A stretch of DNA of 64,000 nucleotides, taken from assembly GCA_963719465.1 (NCBI GenBank), contig OY970386.1, positions 1,798,001-1,862,000 on the forward strand, read 5' to 3'. Below are positions 56,045-64,000 of the stretch, piece by piece. Below the pieces are notes generated by a model. It did not search any database, was not told the origin of the DNA, and saw only the letters and a program-made list of their open reading frames with translations. The position numbers and the translations under genes were made by a program. The number at the start of each line of letters is the position of its first letter. The stretch's first letter is position 1. Source of the DNA: JALHUB01 sp963719465 (GTDB lineage: Bacteria > Chloroflexota > Dehalococcoidia > DSTF01 > JALHUB01).

Positions 56045-56080
56045 TCAGCCCGTCCTTTCAGTCGCGCAATAACGGATCGT

Positions 56081-57583
56081 CTAGCCGTCGGGATCGGCGG
56101 CGTTGGCGCTCGCCCCTGGAGTCGGCTGCGGGTTGAGTATAAACGCTGCCCGCGGCGGCTGCGAGAAATCGAAGTCGTTCAGGATGTCGCCGAGGATCGG
56201 CTCGTTCTCGCGAACGTCCGGGCGCGGATCGGGCCGTCCGTCGGTCGCGGGGTCGATTCGCTGCGAACTCATGAACAGGTCTTCGATGAACTTCAGATAG
56301 GCGTCGAAGCTGAGAATCTGATGGTCGATATAACCCGTCTTGGCGTACGGGCTTATGACGAGCCCCGGCACCCGGATGCCGTAGCCGTAGCCGTCGACGA
56401 CCGGCGGCACGACGTTATCGTAGAAGCCACCCCAGTCGTCCCAGGCGAGGAAGATGGCCGTGCTGTCCCAGTCCGGGCCTTGCATGATGGCGTTGATGAG
56501 GTTCGTCACGTAGGCCTGGCCCTGGGTGATGGGCCCCTGCCAGTAGGGGTGCTCGCTATCGGGACCGTCGGGGACGATCCACGAGACCGAAGGCAGCGTG
56601 CCGTTCTTCGCTGCGTCCATGAAGTGCGATAGAGTCTGCACGTTGCTCTGCTGGTTGTCCTGACCGACGGTTGTGAACCAGAGAAGCGGATCCCAGATGC
56701 CCGGCGTGCCTGGCCCCGAGCTTTCGCCGTCCTCGCCCTCTGGAGTCGAAGGGATACACGGATCGTCCTCGTCCTCGCAGTCCATTTGCGTGCCCTCGGC
56801 TACGTAGTACGCCCAGCTAACCCCGTACTTGTGCAGAAGATAGGTTAGGTCGGTCCAGGCAAAGTTGGGACGCTGAACAGTTCCGTCAGGAGCCGGCGTC
56901 TGGAAGTCGGGCGGCGAGTCTGGCGATTCAGGCTCACTCTTGCAGCTCGAGGGGTCATCCTGAACGCTACATTTGGCGGACCAGGCCGAGACCATATACA
57001 GGTGAGACGGCTCACTCCAGGATGCGACAGAGGGAAACATGTGATCCTGGAGGACGAAGTTCTTGGCGTAGGCCCAGTAGTTGGGGATTTCAGCATCGGT
57101 ATGGTAGCCCATCGTGTCAGGGGTGGTAATGACTTTACCGCACTGGGGATTCGGCGCCGAGACGCAGCCGGCGCGCTGTGAGTTGATGAAACCGTCCATC
57201 TTGCCCCCATCGACGTCGGTCGCCGTGTCGGAAAGGGAGTGCGGCCCGCCGGCGTCCAGCAGGCCGGTGTCGTGATAGGGCGCGACGCACTGGCCGGCGG
57301 TGTTGTCGGGCAGGCAGACGGTTGGGACGCCGTTCTGCGTGGGAATGCCGTCGGCGCCCGGGAACGTGCCGAAGTAGTTATCGAATGAGCGGTTCTCCTG
57401 CATGATGATTACGACATGCTTGATCTTCGCCTGTGCCAGCGCCAGGTCCTTTGTCTCAACAGCGAGCGCGCTGGGCTGGCCGGTGGGCGTCGGACTGCTT
57501 CCGCCTGAACCGGAACAGGCGACTAGCCAAAGGCAGACCGCCAATGTGGGGAGTGCTTTTATTCGCCGGGCGCCCCTTGCCAA
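56081..57583 (-). CDS. Secreted phosphoesterase (phospholipase C/acid phosphatase family), copy 2
   Basis: A 500-residue paralogue with lipobox LWLVAC, the motifs HVVIIMQENRSFDNYFGTFPG (Asn/Glu metal site) and STAIFLAWDDWGGFYDNVVPP, and ISPYAKTGYIDHQ. First gene of the two-gene operon. Both copies keep all visible motif residues, so both are probably active. Scavenging of organic phosphate is a reasonable role but no Pho-type regulatory site was recognised. Confidence 0.9.
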   Translation of the reverse strand: MARGARRIKALPTLAVCLWLVACSGSGGSSPTPTGQPSALAVETKDLALAQAKIKHVVIIMQENRSFDNYFGTFPGADGIPTQNGVPTVCLPDNTAGQCVAPYHDTGLLDAGGPHSLSDTATDVDGGKMDGFINSQRAGCVSAPNPQCGKVITTPDTMGYHTDAEIPNYWAYAKNFVLQDHMFPSVASWSEPSHLYMVSAWSAKCSVQDDPSSCKSEPESPDSPPDFQTPAPDGTVQRPNFAWTDLTYLLHKYGVSWAYYVAEGTQMDCEDEDDPCIPSTPEGEDGESSGPGTPGIWDPLLWFTTVGQDNQQSNVQTLSHFMDAAKNGTLPSVSWIVPDGPDSEHPYWQGPITQGQAYVTNLINAIMQGPDWDSTAIFLAWDDWGGFYDNVVPPVVDGYGYGIRVPGLVISPYAKTGYIDHQILSFDAYLKFIEDLFMSSQRIDPATDGRPDPRPDVRENEPILGDILNDFDFSQPPRAAFILNPQPTPGASANAADPDG

Positions 57584-57890
57584 GCAGGCGCTCCTTCCTG
57601 CGAAGCTCCCGTCTTTTTCGTCTGGTCGAGCTTGAAATTACACGATGCATGTGAAGCGCGCGTGAAACGAGGCAGCGACTGCGTGAAGGGGTTGTGAGGC
57701 ATGGGAGAGCAGCAAGCTGGCTGCTGACAATGCGCTTTTTGGCAGGCTAACAAACCTAAGGATGCGAAGCCGCGTTCAGGCGGGAAGCTGAAGGATGTGC
57801 GTGGGGCACGGGATTTCGCGACTGCTGAATCGCGAAAGGAAGGGGTCTGCAGAGGCAACGTTTGAGTCGACGACCTGAGGAGCACAAAGT
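57584..57890. other. Intergenic region upstream of the phosphoesterases
   Basis: About 300 bases separating two minus-strand transcription units. It should contain the phosphoesterase promoter. No clear -35/-10 pair, hairpin or small gene was identified. Confidence 0.45.
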
Positions 57891-59400
57891 CTACACGTCC
57901 CAAGGCCCGGACTCCCTGGACGTCTCTGCCAGACGGGCGGCATTGCAACGTCGCGTTTCAGCAGTGTCGCCGGCAAGCAGCGTGAAAGAGCTGGCGACAA
58001 CGACTATGACGAATGAGACCAACAAGGCGTGGCTCATGCCGGTAGCGAAAGGCGCCAGGGCCGGGCTGCCCAAGTCGCTGGAGGTCCCGAGGAACACCTC
58101 GCCGACAACCTTGCTTGGCAGCGTGGCCGCCGCGACCGCGAGGGCAAGCGCGAAGCTCGTCACCATCCCGCATTGACGAAAGGTGGCCAGAGTGGCGGCG
58201 GCAACTCCCAGGCGCCGCGGCGGCGCAGTGCCCATCACGGCGCTCGTGTTCGGTGAAAAGAACAACCCGGCGCCCAAGCCCATGAGAATCAGGGCCGGCA
58301 CAACGGGCCAGTAAGGCGATCCCGCCCGCAGAAACGACAGTATCAGACAGGCGAGCCCCTGCAAGCACAGGCCCACGGTGGCGGGAAGACGCGCGCCGAC
58401 GTGGTCGGCTGCGATTCCGCCCAGAGGGCCTGCGATACCTTGCAGCAACGGGAGAGGCAGGAGCATGAACGCGGCAGTCAAGGGTGAGTAGCCCTTGACG
58501 CCCTGCAGGTAGAATAGCAGCAGGAAGGTGACGGCGAAGATGCTGAGACTCTGCAACGTGGCGGCGCCGGTCCCGAAGACGTAGATCCGATTGCGGAACA
58601 GCGAGAGGTCGATGAGCGGGTTCGCCGCTCTGCGTTCCCAGGCAAGGAAAGCGACCACCAGTACGAGGAAGCCGGCGAACAGCGACTCGATACGCATTGA
58701 CGTCCACCCCCACGAAATGCCCTCGGTGAGCGCCAGCAGGAGGCAGGCCAGGCCGCCGCTGAAGAGCACCGCCCCGATCAGGTCCAGCCGTTCACGGCGG
58801 GCTGGTCGATGGAGCTCGTGCAGCGCAAGATAGCTCCAGAGGGTGCCCGCGACGCCGACCGGCAGGTTCACCAAGAAGATCCATCGCCACGACGCGAGAG
58901 AGGATAAGTCCACCGAATACCGGCCCGACGACGCCGCCAATTGCCCAGGTGATGGAATTGATGCCCATCGCCCGGCCGCGCTCCGTGGGCGGGAAGGCTT
59001 CGGTTATGATGGCCATCGAGTTGGCCGCCAGCATAGCGCCGCCCGCTCCCTGCAAAAGACGAAAGCCCACCAGCATCTCGCCGGACTCCGCGGCCGCGCA
59101 GAGCACCGACCCGACGGTGAAGATCACGAAGCCGAGGTTGTACATTCGGACGCGCCCGAACATGTCGGCCATGCGGCCGAAGAGCGCGAGGAAGACGGTG
59201 CTCATGAGGATGTAACCCATCAAGACCCAGACCATCGTGACCAAATTGGAGTGCAGACTGGACATGATGCTGGGCAGGGCGAGGATAACGATCGACGAGT
59301 CTATGGCCGCCATCCCAGCGCCGATGGTTGTGACGGAAAGGGCCACCCACTTGTATTGCAAGCGTCCCTTTCGAAGAGGAGGACTGGAAGATGCTGTCAT
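57891..59400 (-). CDS. MFS exporter, DHA2 family, frameshifted
   Basis: A 14-TM class exporter. The N-terminal part has DSSIVILALPSIMSSLHSN, GRMADMFGRVRMYNLG (motif A) and INSITWAIGGVVGPVFGG (motif C-like). The frame from 59400 derails near 58896-58903 (GAGAGAGG on the plus strand); adding one base gives LILSLASWRWIFLVNLPVG, the standard continuation, and the frame then runs to 57891, about 503 residues. Written as is, it would be two pieces (58792-59400 and 57891-58940). Substrate unknown. Related in family to the exporter at 48731 but not a close copy. Confidence 0.8.
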
Positions 59401-59558
59401 GCCTGCTTGGTCCCCTGGTAAGCGCCCCGCTGCGGCAGATTCAGCGCTTGGGGCATAGTCTGGAAAAGCTCGTCCTGCGACTGAGCACCTGGTTCAATCA
59501 ATGGCGTTCAGGATCACGGGGAATCCAGGCGATGACTCCTACAAAAAGCATAGTCTAG

Positions 59559-59747
59559 AGTCCCTTCAACGTCAATTTGGCCAGGTCGACCGGCAATCCT
59601 CCGGGTAATTCCGGGGCAGCGGTCAGCGGCAAGAACGGCGGGGGCGACAACCTGTTCGCCGCGTTCGTCGCGCAGCTTCTGACAAACAGCAAGGGCATCG
59701 GGCTTAGCGGGGAGGCCGTCGAGGCGCCGTCGAAACCGGTGGAATAG
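59559..59747 (+). pseudogene. Coding-like fragment without a start
   Basis: An open stretch after an in-frame TAG at 59556, with protein-like composition (GDNLFAAFVAQLLTNSKGIG and a Pro/Glu end) and a stop at 59745-59747. There is no start codon or ribosome binding site. It looks like the 3' end of a lost gene. Family not recognised. Confidence 0.35.
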
Positions 59748-59896
59748 CCGCGAGGCTAGCGACTGCGGTTCGCTGATTCAACTTTGTGATGGCGACCCCG
59801 AGGGGAATCGGGGTCCCTCGCCGCAAACAGCCCTCGCTACGTTCTCCGTAGCGCCTAGGCCTCGATCGGTCCGCCTCCGAGAAGGAGGCCGGACAA

Positions 59897-60361
59897 GTGA
59901 CCACGGCGCGTGGTCTATCTCTTGTGGATGGTCGCCAACCAGGCGCCATATCCGCCCAGCTCCAACGGTTTCTCCGTATCCTCTGGCAGCCGGATGATGT
60001 TCGAGAGGTGCGCACCCCCAGGTATGACCAGTATGGGCACACTGGATCCGGGTACTTTGATTCTCCTGACGCGCTGGCGGCCGCCGCAGCGGAATGGGAT
60101 GGTCGCGCCAACCTCTACGTTTCTCTCAACCCCGTCAACCCCGCTCTGCTCGCCCGCGCCAACAATCGCATCGTGGAGCGGGCTGAGGCCACAACTTCTG
60201 ACAACGATGTCTTACACCGGCGCATCCTTCTCTTGGATATCGACTCCGTTCGGCCGAGTGGAATCAGCAGCACCGACGCCGAGCTTGAGGACGCGTACGC
60301 CGTCCTCGAAGCTGCAACTGCCTTCCTATCTAGTCAGGGGTGGTGGCGCAGCGCCTGCTGA
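59897..60361 (+). pseudogene. Truncated mobile-element primase-like protein
   Basis: GTG start nine bases after AAGGAGG. The 154 residues match the N-terminal part of primase-polymerase proteins on phages and plasmids: GYFDSPDALAAAAAEWDGRA, NLYVSLNPVNPALLARANNR, then RRILLLDIDSVRPSGISSTD. The conserved stretch that should follow SSQGW, containing the active-site region, is missing; the frame stops after nine unrelated residues. A remnant of an integrated element beside the second Rhs locus. Confidence 0.6.
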
Positions 60362-60416
60362 CCAGCCTCATACCGCCGCCCCTACGGTAAGCCATGCCGC
60401 TCACGAGGAGGACGCG

Positions 60417-60875
60417 ATGCGCAAATGGTTCTTGATCGCTGTTCCGCCCCTGGCCGGAGCAATCATGATCGCACTCTTTGTCGCCTTCGCCGCTGGGAAG
60501 ACGGAGACAGGAAGCGTCGAGCAATTCGCTGGCGCAGACCCAACTGCTGAGGCTATCGCTTCGAGTGCAGCACCGAAGGCTGATGATTTGACCAGCTTCG
60601 ATGACTTCGGCTCAGGGGACTGTCCTTTGGATTGGCGAAGGATTCAAGTCGAAGGCCAGACGAACACATACCTAGCGTGTTTCGCTTCGGGATTTGTAAC
60701 GAATCGGGCGCCTCCGGCGGCTACAACGCCTCGTACACTTACTCGACGAACGGCCAGATGCTCACGAAGTCGGAGCAGTACGCATATACGCTTAACTACC
60801 CAGGCGCCGGCCAGGCTCATCCGCACGCAGCCACGAATGCCACCTCCAGCAACGGCGGCCCCACCTTCAACATGA
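60417..60875 (+). CDS. Membrane-anchored protein truncated by Rhs sequence
   Basis: ATG at 60417 behind GAGGAGG. The first ~98 residues look genuine: an N-terminal signal or anchor helix (WFLIAVPPLAGAIMIALFVAF) and an acidic Asp/Ser-rich segment with one Cys. From about 60708 the frame runs out of phase through Rhs coding DNA (Pro/Thr/Arg-rich nonsense), so the natural C-terminus is lost. The arrangement parallels the secreted protein at 5271 beside the first Rhs locus. Confidence 0.45.
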   Translation: MRKWFLIAVPPLAGAIMIALFVAFAAGKTETGSVEQFAGADPTAEAIASSAAPKADDLTSFDDFGSGDCPLDWRRIQVEGQTNTYLACFASGFVTNRAPPAATTPRTLTRRTARCSRSRSSTHIRLTTQAPARLIRTQPRMPPPATAAPPST

Positions 60876-62155
60876 CCTACGATGCCAACGGCAACATGAC
60901 CCTGGAGAACAGCGACACCTTCACCTACAACGGCGACAACCAGCTCATCAAGCACGTCATCTCCGGCGGTGCTACAATAACCTACGTCTACGATGGGCAG
61001 GGGAACCTGGTGAAGAAGAGCTCGACAGACGGCACTTCGACCGTCTACATCGGCGGCATCTACGAGAAGCACCAGGACGGGAGCTACATCACGTACTACA
61101 ACTCCTTCGGCAGGCGGATCGCCATGCGCAAGCACACAGGCCCCAGCGACACAACAGGCACGCTCTACTTCTTCCTGGCCGATACGCTGGGGAGCACATC
61201 GACGATCTTGAGCTCTGCGGGGACTGTTGTGGAGAGCGAGAAGTACTACCCGTACGGCGGGCTGCGCTCTGGCGGCCCAGGCGGGCAAGGCATCACGACC
61301 ACCGACAAGCAGTTCACGGGGCAGCAGAATGAGGGGACAGCGTTCGGCCTCTACGACTACGGCGCCCGCTTCTACAGCACGGTGACGGGGCAGTTCACTT
61401 CCGCTGACCCGAAGGTTCAGAGCACGCACGATCCCCTGTCGTGGGACCGCTATGCGTACGCACTCGATAATCCGTTGCGGTATACGGATCCGACAGGGCT
61501 GGACGCCTCCGATCTGGTGAAGCTGGCCAAGGCTCTGAACGCTCGCGGCATATCGGGCGGAGATTTCGAGAGAGAGATGAGCGCCAGAAGCGCTAGTAGA
61601 CTCGCTAGCGATCTGGACCGCGCCGGCATATCGGGAGCCAAATTCGCGGAGGCGATGGGCGGTATGATGCAAGCGGCGGGTGCTGCTAGCGACCCGAACG
61701 AGCCAATCGATGCAGCGGGGCTGGCGTTCTACGCAATGCAGGCCTACTGGCAGGATCTCCACATGCAAGCCATTCAGGCAAATGCTGTCGACTACGCTTG
61801 GGAACAGGCAGTGGAGGGCAAGCCTTACGTTAAGTATGCGAACGGCCCAAATGGCTTCGACTGTAGCGGCCTTGTGCAATGGAGCTATATTCAAGCTGCT
61901 GGATTCGACGTGGTGGGCAGAAGCACTTACCACCAGTGGCCAAATACGACTCACATCGCTCGCTCACAGCTTCGCCCGGGTGATCTCGTCTTCTACTTAC
62001 CCGACGCTAATGGTAACCCGGGACACGTAGCTATGTATGTCGGTAAGGACCCGGCAGGTCATGACATGATAGTGGAGTCCCCCAACGTCGGTGAAGATGT
62101 CCGAGTCAGAGAGATGGGCGACGACGCGATGGGCTATGGTCGCCCGCACTTCTAG
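60632..62155 (+). CDS. Rhs/YD-repeat core with NlpC/P60 peptidase tip
   Basis: The YD repeats become recognisable at about 60708 (GGYNASYTYSTNGQMLTKSE), so the formal TTG start at 60632 is doubtful and the 5' barrel is missing. The Rhs core runs to the signature YGARFYSTVTGQFTSADPK and RYAYALDNPLRYTDPTG. After the core the tip has a helical linker and an NlpC/P60 (C40) peptidase domain: catalytic Cys in FDCSGLVQWSY, His in NPGHVAMYVG, and the final polar residue region VESPNVGEDV. Such tips cut peptidoglycan cross-links or peptides. A lipoprotein gene follows eleven bases later in the immunity position. Confidence 0.8.
   Translation: MAKDSSRRPDEHIPSVFRFGICNESGASGGYNASYTYSTNGQMLTKSEQYAYTLNYPGAGQAHPHAATNATSSNGGPTFNMTYDANGNMTLENSDTFTYNGDNQLIKHVISGGATITYVYDGQGNLVKKSSTDGTSTVYIGGIYEKHQDGSYITYYNSFGRRIAMRKHTGPSDTTGTLYFFLADTLGSTSTILSSAGTVVESEKYYPYGGLRSGGPGGQGITTTDKQFTGQQNEGTAFGLYDYGARFYSTVTGQFTSADPKVQSTHDPLSWDRYAYALDNPLRYTDPTGLDASDLVKLAKALNARGISGGDFEREMSARSASRLASDLDRAGISGAKFAEAMGGMMQAAGAASDPNEPIDAAGLAFYAMQAYWQDLHMQAIQANAVDYAWEQAVEGKPYVKYANGPNGFDCSGLVQWSYIQAAGFDVVGRSTYHQWPNTTHIARSQLRPGDLVFYLPDANGNPGHVAMYVGKDPAGHDMIVESPNVGEDVRVREMGDDAMGYGRPHF
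60965..61410 (+). repeat. Rhs core direct repeat, copy 1
   Basis: Begins GGCGGTGCTACAATAACCTA and ends at the core signature's final GACCC. It matches 63092-63552 closely along its length; copy 2 has 15 extra bases (CCAGACGGGCAGGAC-like insert after the TACATCGGCGGC site). Identity starts and stops abruptly at the core boundaries. Confidence 0.9.
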
Positions 62156-62166
62156 GAGGAATGATC

Positions 62167-63021
62167 ATGGGGCGCGTAACATCACCAGCTTTGGTGGGAG
62201 CAGCTTTCGTGCTCCTAATCGCGACCGCCTCCGGCTGCCGCGGTCAGGCGACCAAGCCGACTGACGGAGGAGACCCTACAGTTAATGCCGAAGCCTCACA
62301 AGCCGAGGCGGTAGCTCGCGCCCTCGTCGAGATCGGTGGAACATTTGACTACCGCGATCAGAAGTCTCAGTACGATCAGCTCCAGCCTCTGTTGGCTGAC
62401 AAGACACCCTTCCAGGAAGACCCGAATGCCGTCAGCACACAGCGCATCGAGACCACTCACGTTACGTCTAGTCGAGTGGATACGATTTCCGATAACGACG
62501 CGATCGTTACAGTCACCTCCGATCAGCTCCGCAGCTACCTCCCCTACCAGTCATCACAACCGGCTAAGGAGCACGTGCTGCAGCAGAATGACTGTCGTCT
62601 TGTTCTGGAGGAGGGCCAGTGGCTCGTGAGCAGGTGTATGATGCTCTCGGAGGAGTCGCTCCCACAAGATGACGGCTCCACGCCTGTCGCGGCGACACCA
62701 TCGGGTGCAGTATCAACCGCGCCAGCCACCGACGGAGACGGGATAAGAGAGACCATCAAACAGCTTGTCCTGAATGAAATCGGCCCTAATCCGAACATCA
62801 AAGATGTAGAGGTCGGAGGACAAACCTACTATATCGATTCGTCGGGCAGTGAGTGGATCGGATTTACCACGTTCCCAATTCCCGCCGAAGCAGGAGATCC
62901 GTCTTTCGGAGTGATGAAGAAGAGCTCAGGGGGAAACTGGGAAATACTCTTCGACGGGACCGGTCCTGTCGGTAGCGCTCTTCCAGACGATGTTAAGGGC
63001 GGTCTAGGCATCGACTGGTAA
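62167..63021 (+). CDS. Lipoprotein next to the Rhs-NlpC/P60 effector, possible immunity protein
   Basis: A 284-residue lipoprotein. The ATG at 62167 has the right 7-base spacing from AGGAGG; the ATG at 62161 is too close. Signal peptide with lipobox TASGC at about residues 19-23. Two soluble parts follow, the first with a conserved-looking pattern FDYRDQKSQYDQLQPLLADK and the second GQTYYIDSSGSEWIGFTTFP, separated by a Thr/Ala linker. An envelope-anchored immunity protein would suit a peptidoglycan-targeting toxin; assignment is positional. Confidence 0.6.
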   Translation: MGRVTSPALVGAAFVLLIATASGCRGQATKPTDGGDPTVNAEASQAEAVARALVEIGGTFDYRDQKSQYDQLQPLLADKTPFQEDPNAVSTQRIETTHVTSSRVDTISDNDAIVTVTSDQLRSYLPYQSSQPAKEHVLQQNDCRLVLEEGQWLVSRCMMLSEESLPQDDGSTPVAATPSGAVSTAPATDGDGIRETIKQLVLNEIGPNPNIKDVEVGGQTYYIDSSGSEWIGFTTFPIPAEAGDPSFGVMKKSSGGNWEILFDGTGPVGSALPDDVKGGLGIDW

Positions 63022-63091
63022 ACGTCGTCCGCTCGGACGCCGCCCTTCACTAGCAGGCCGACAAACCTTCTGTTCACGCGTATCGCTTAGC

Positions 63092-63552
63092 GGCGGTGCT
63101 ACAATAACCTACACTTACGATGGGCAGGGGAACCTGGTGAAGAAGAGCTCCACGGATGGCAGTTGGACCATCTACATCGGCGGCCCAGACGGGCAGGACA
63201 TCTACGAGAAGCACCAGGACGGGAGCTACATCACGTACTACAACGCCTTTGGCAGGCGGATAGCCATGCGCAAGCACACCGGCCCCGGCGACACGACCGG
63301 CACCCTCTACTTCTTCCTGGCCGACACGCTGGGTAGCACTTCGACGATACTTAGCTCCGCGGGAGCTATCGTCGAAAGCGAGAAGTACTACCCCTACGGC
63401 GGACTGCGCTCCGGCGGCCCAGGCGGGCAAGGCATCACGACCACCGACAAGCAGTTCACGGGGCAGCAGAACGAGGGGACCGCTTTCGGCCTCTACGACT
63501 ACGGGGCCCGCTTCTACAGCACCATCACGGGGCAGTTCATGTCGGCGGACCC
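63092..63552 (+). repeat. Rhs core direct repeat, copy 2
   Basis: Second copy of the core module at 60965-61410, beginning 71 bases after the lipoprotein stop. It lacks any upstream barrel or start codon of its own, as expected for an orphan Rhs tip cassette. Confidence 0.9.
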
Positions 63553-64000
63553 CCTGATGAGCCACAGTATCCCAATGATCGCAGATGTCGCAAGGTTCAA
63601 CGGATCCATTCGGTCCTCCCCCTCAGCCGCCACCTCGATGTCTGCTCGGCTTGCCGCCGGTTCCGGCCCGGGCAGCGCGCAAGTCTACGCACCAAACCCG
63701 GGCTTGCTGGACAGATACGTATACGTCAAGAACGATCCGCTGCGATATACCGACCCCACAGGGCTCTGCTTCACCAACCCGTTCACCGGCGAAACTGTCA
63801 CCTGTACGAAGGAGATGATTTTCATACTCCGGATCTGCGCTGCATCCGCCAAGGCGTGCGGCGACCTGCTGGGACCGTCAGTAGACCCGGATCTTATGCA
63901 CACATGGGCACAGTACGGCACTCAAACAGAGGAGTTCGAGGGGAACCAAAGCCAGATCTGGGACCCGCTCTCGGGTGCAGACCGAGCCGACGTCGCCCGT
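63092..64000 (+). CDS. Orphan Rhs core with a second tip (runs off the window)
   Basis: The frame (position 63092 follows AGC at 63089) is open to the window end. It encodes the Rhs core (YDGQGNLVKKSSTDG, YGARFYSTITGQFMSADPL) with no good start codon, then a ~60-residue Ser/Pro-rich insert, a second core end (RYVYVKNDPLRYTDPTGL) and the beginning of a new tip with several Cys residues (CFTNPFTGETVTC, ICAASAKACGD). The tip differs from the NlpC/P60 one. This fits a displaced or silent tip cassette; 3' end and any immunity gene lie outside the window. Confidence 0.7.

Noticed and set aside
60644..61954. 436-residue minus-strand frame opposite the Rhs-NlpC/P60 gene
   Set aside because: Shadow of YD-repeat coding sequence; low-complexity Val/Arg/His composition.

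Overview
The window is a GC-rich bacterial chromosome segment. Several features point to Chloroflexota, possibly Dehalococcoidia-like: secreted proteins with long Pro-Thr repeats, a CxxC/CxxC zinc-ribbon protein, a multi-spanning Agl23-type glycosyltransferase, stacked Liv-type binding lipoproteins beside IorAB and family III CoA-transferases, and Rhs debris. This placement is inferred from gene content only.

Layout. 0-2 kb: the end of a mobile-looking segment (zinc-ribbon partial gene, zinc-knuckle gene, unknown gene) closing at a tRNA-like T-arm. 2-4.7 kb: a Fur/PerR regulator and katG. 5.2-7.4 kb: a broken Rhs (YD-repeat) locus with an inverted module and a small membrane protein. 7.5-9 kb: a SigA/RpoD-family sigma factor. 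9-10.8 kb: sparse DNA with one small gene and a strong hairpin. 10.8-13 kb: DAHP synthase and a nitronate monooxygenase-like flavoprotein.

13-28.4 kb is a defence island. It carries a type I restriction-modification operon (hsdR-hsdS-hsdM), a two-gene SLOG-SLATT plus membrane-tethered TIR cassette, a tyrosine recombinase, a QueC-like two-gene cassette and a large serine recombinase whose reading frame ends inside a tRNA-Pro gene. The SLOG-SLATT/TIR pair is the best candidate for an undescribed system. Its parts resemble Thoeris logic (TIR makes a nucleotide signal, SLOG senses it), but the output would be a membrane module, and the TIR protein has three almost identical 103-residue repeats predicted outside the membrane.

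28.6-48.5 kb looks metabolic: an FrhB-like Fe-S flavoprotein, IorA and IorB, two family III CoA-transferases, a thioesterase, a zinc-ribbon protein, an Agl23-like glycosyltransferase with a degenerate J-domain, then LivH, LivM and five tandem Liv-type binding lipoproteins with no ATPase gene. Together they suggest uptake and ferredoxin-linked oxidation of amino acids or aryl acids through CoA esters. 48.7-59.4 kb holds two DHA2-type MFS exporters, a Pro-Thr-rich surface protein with dockerin-like loops, a truncated nhaA, a VTT-domain membrane protein and two tandem secreted phosphoesterases. 59.5-64 kb is a second Rhs locus in which a 446/461 bp core module is repeated around an NlpC/P60 tip and a lipoprotein gene.

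At least eight genes or remnants are interrupted by a single-base insertion or deletion, mostly in short homopolymers, including in conserved metabolic genes. Consensus errors are a serious possibility, so these should not be read as pseudogenes without checking.
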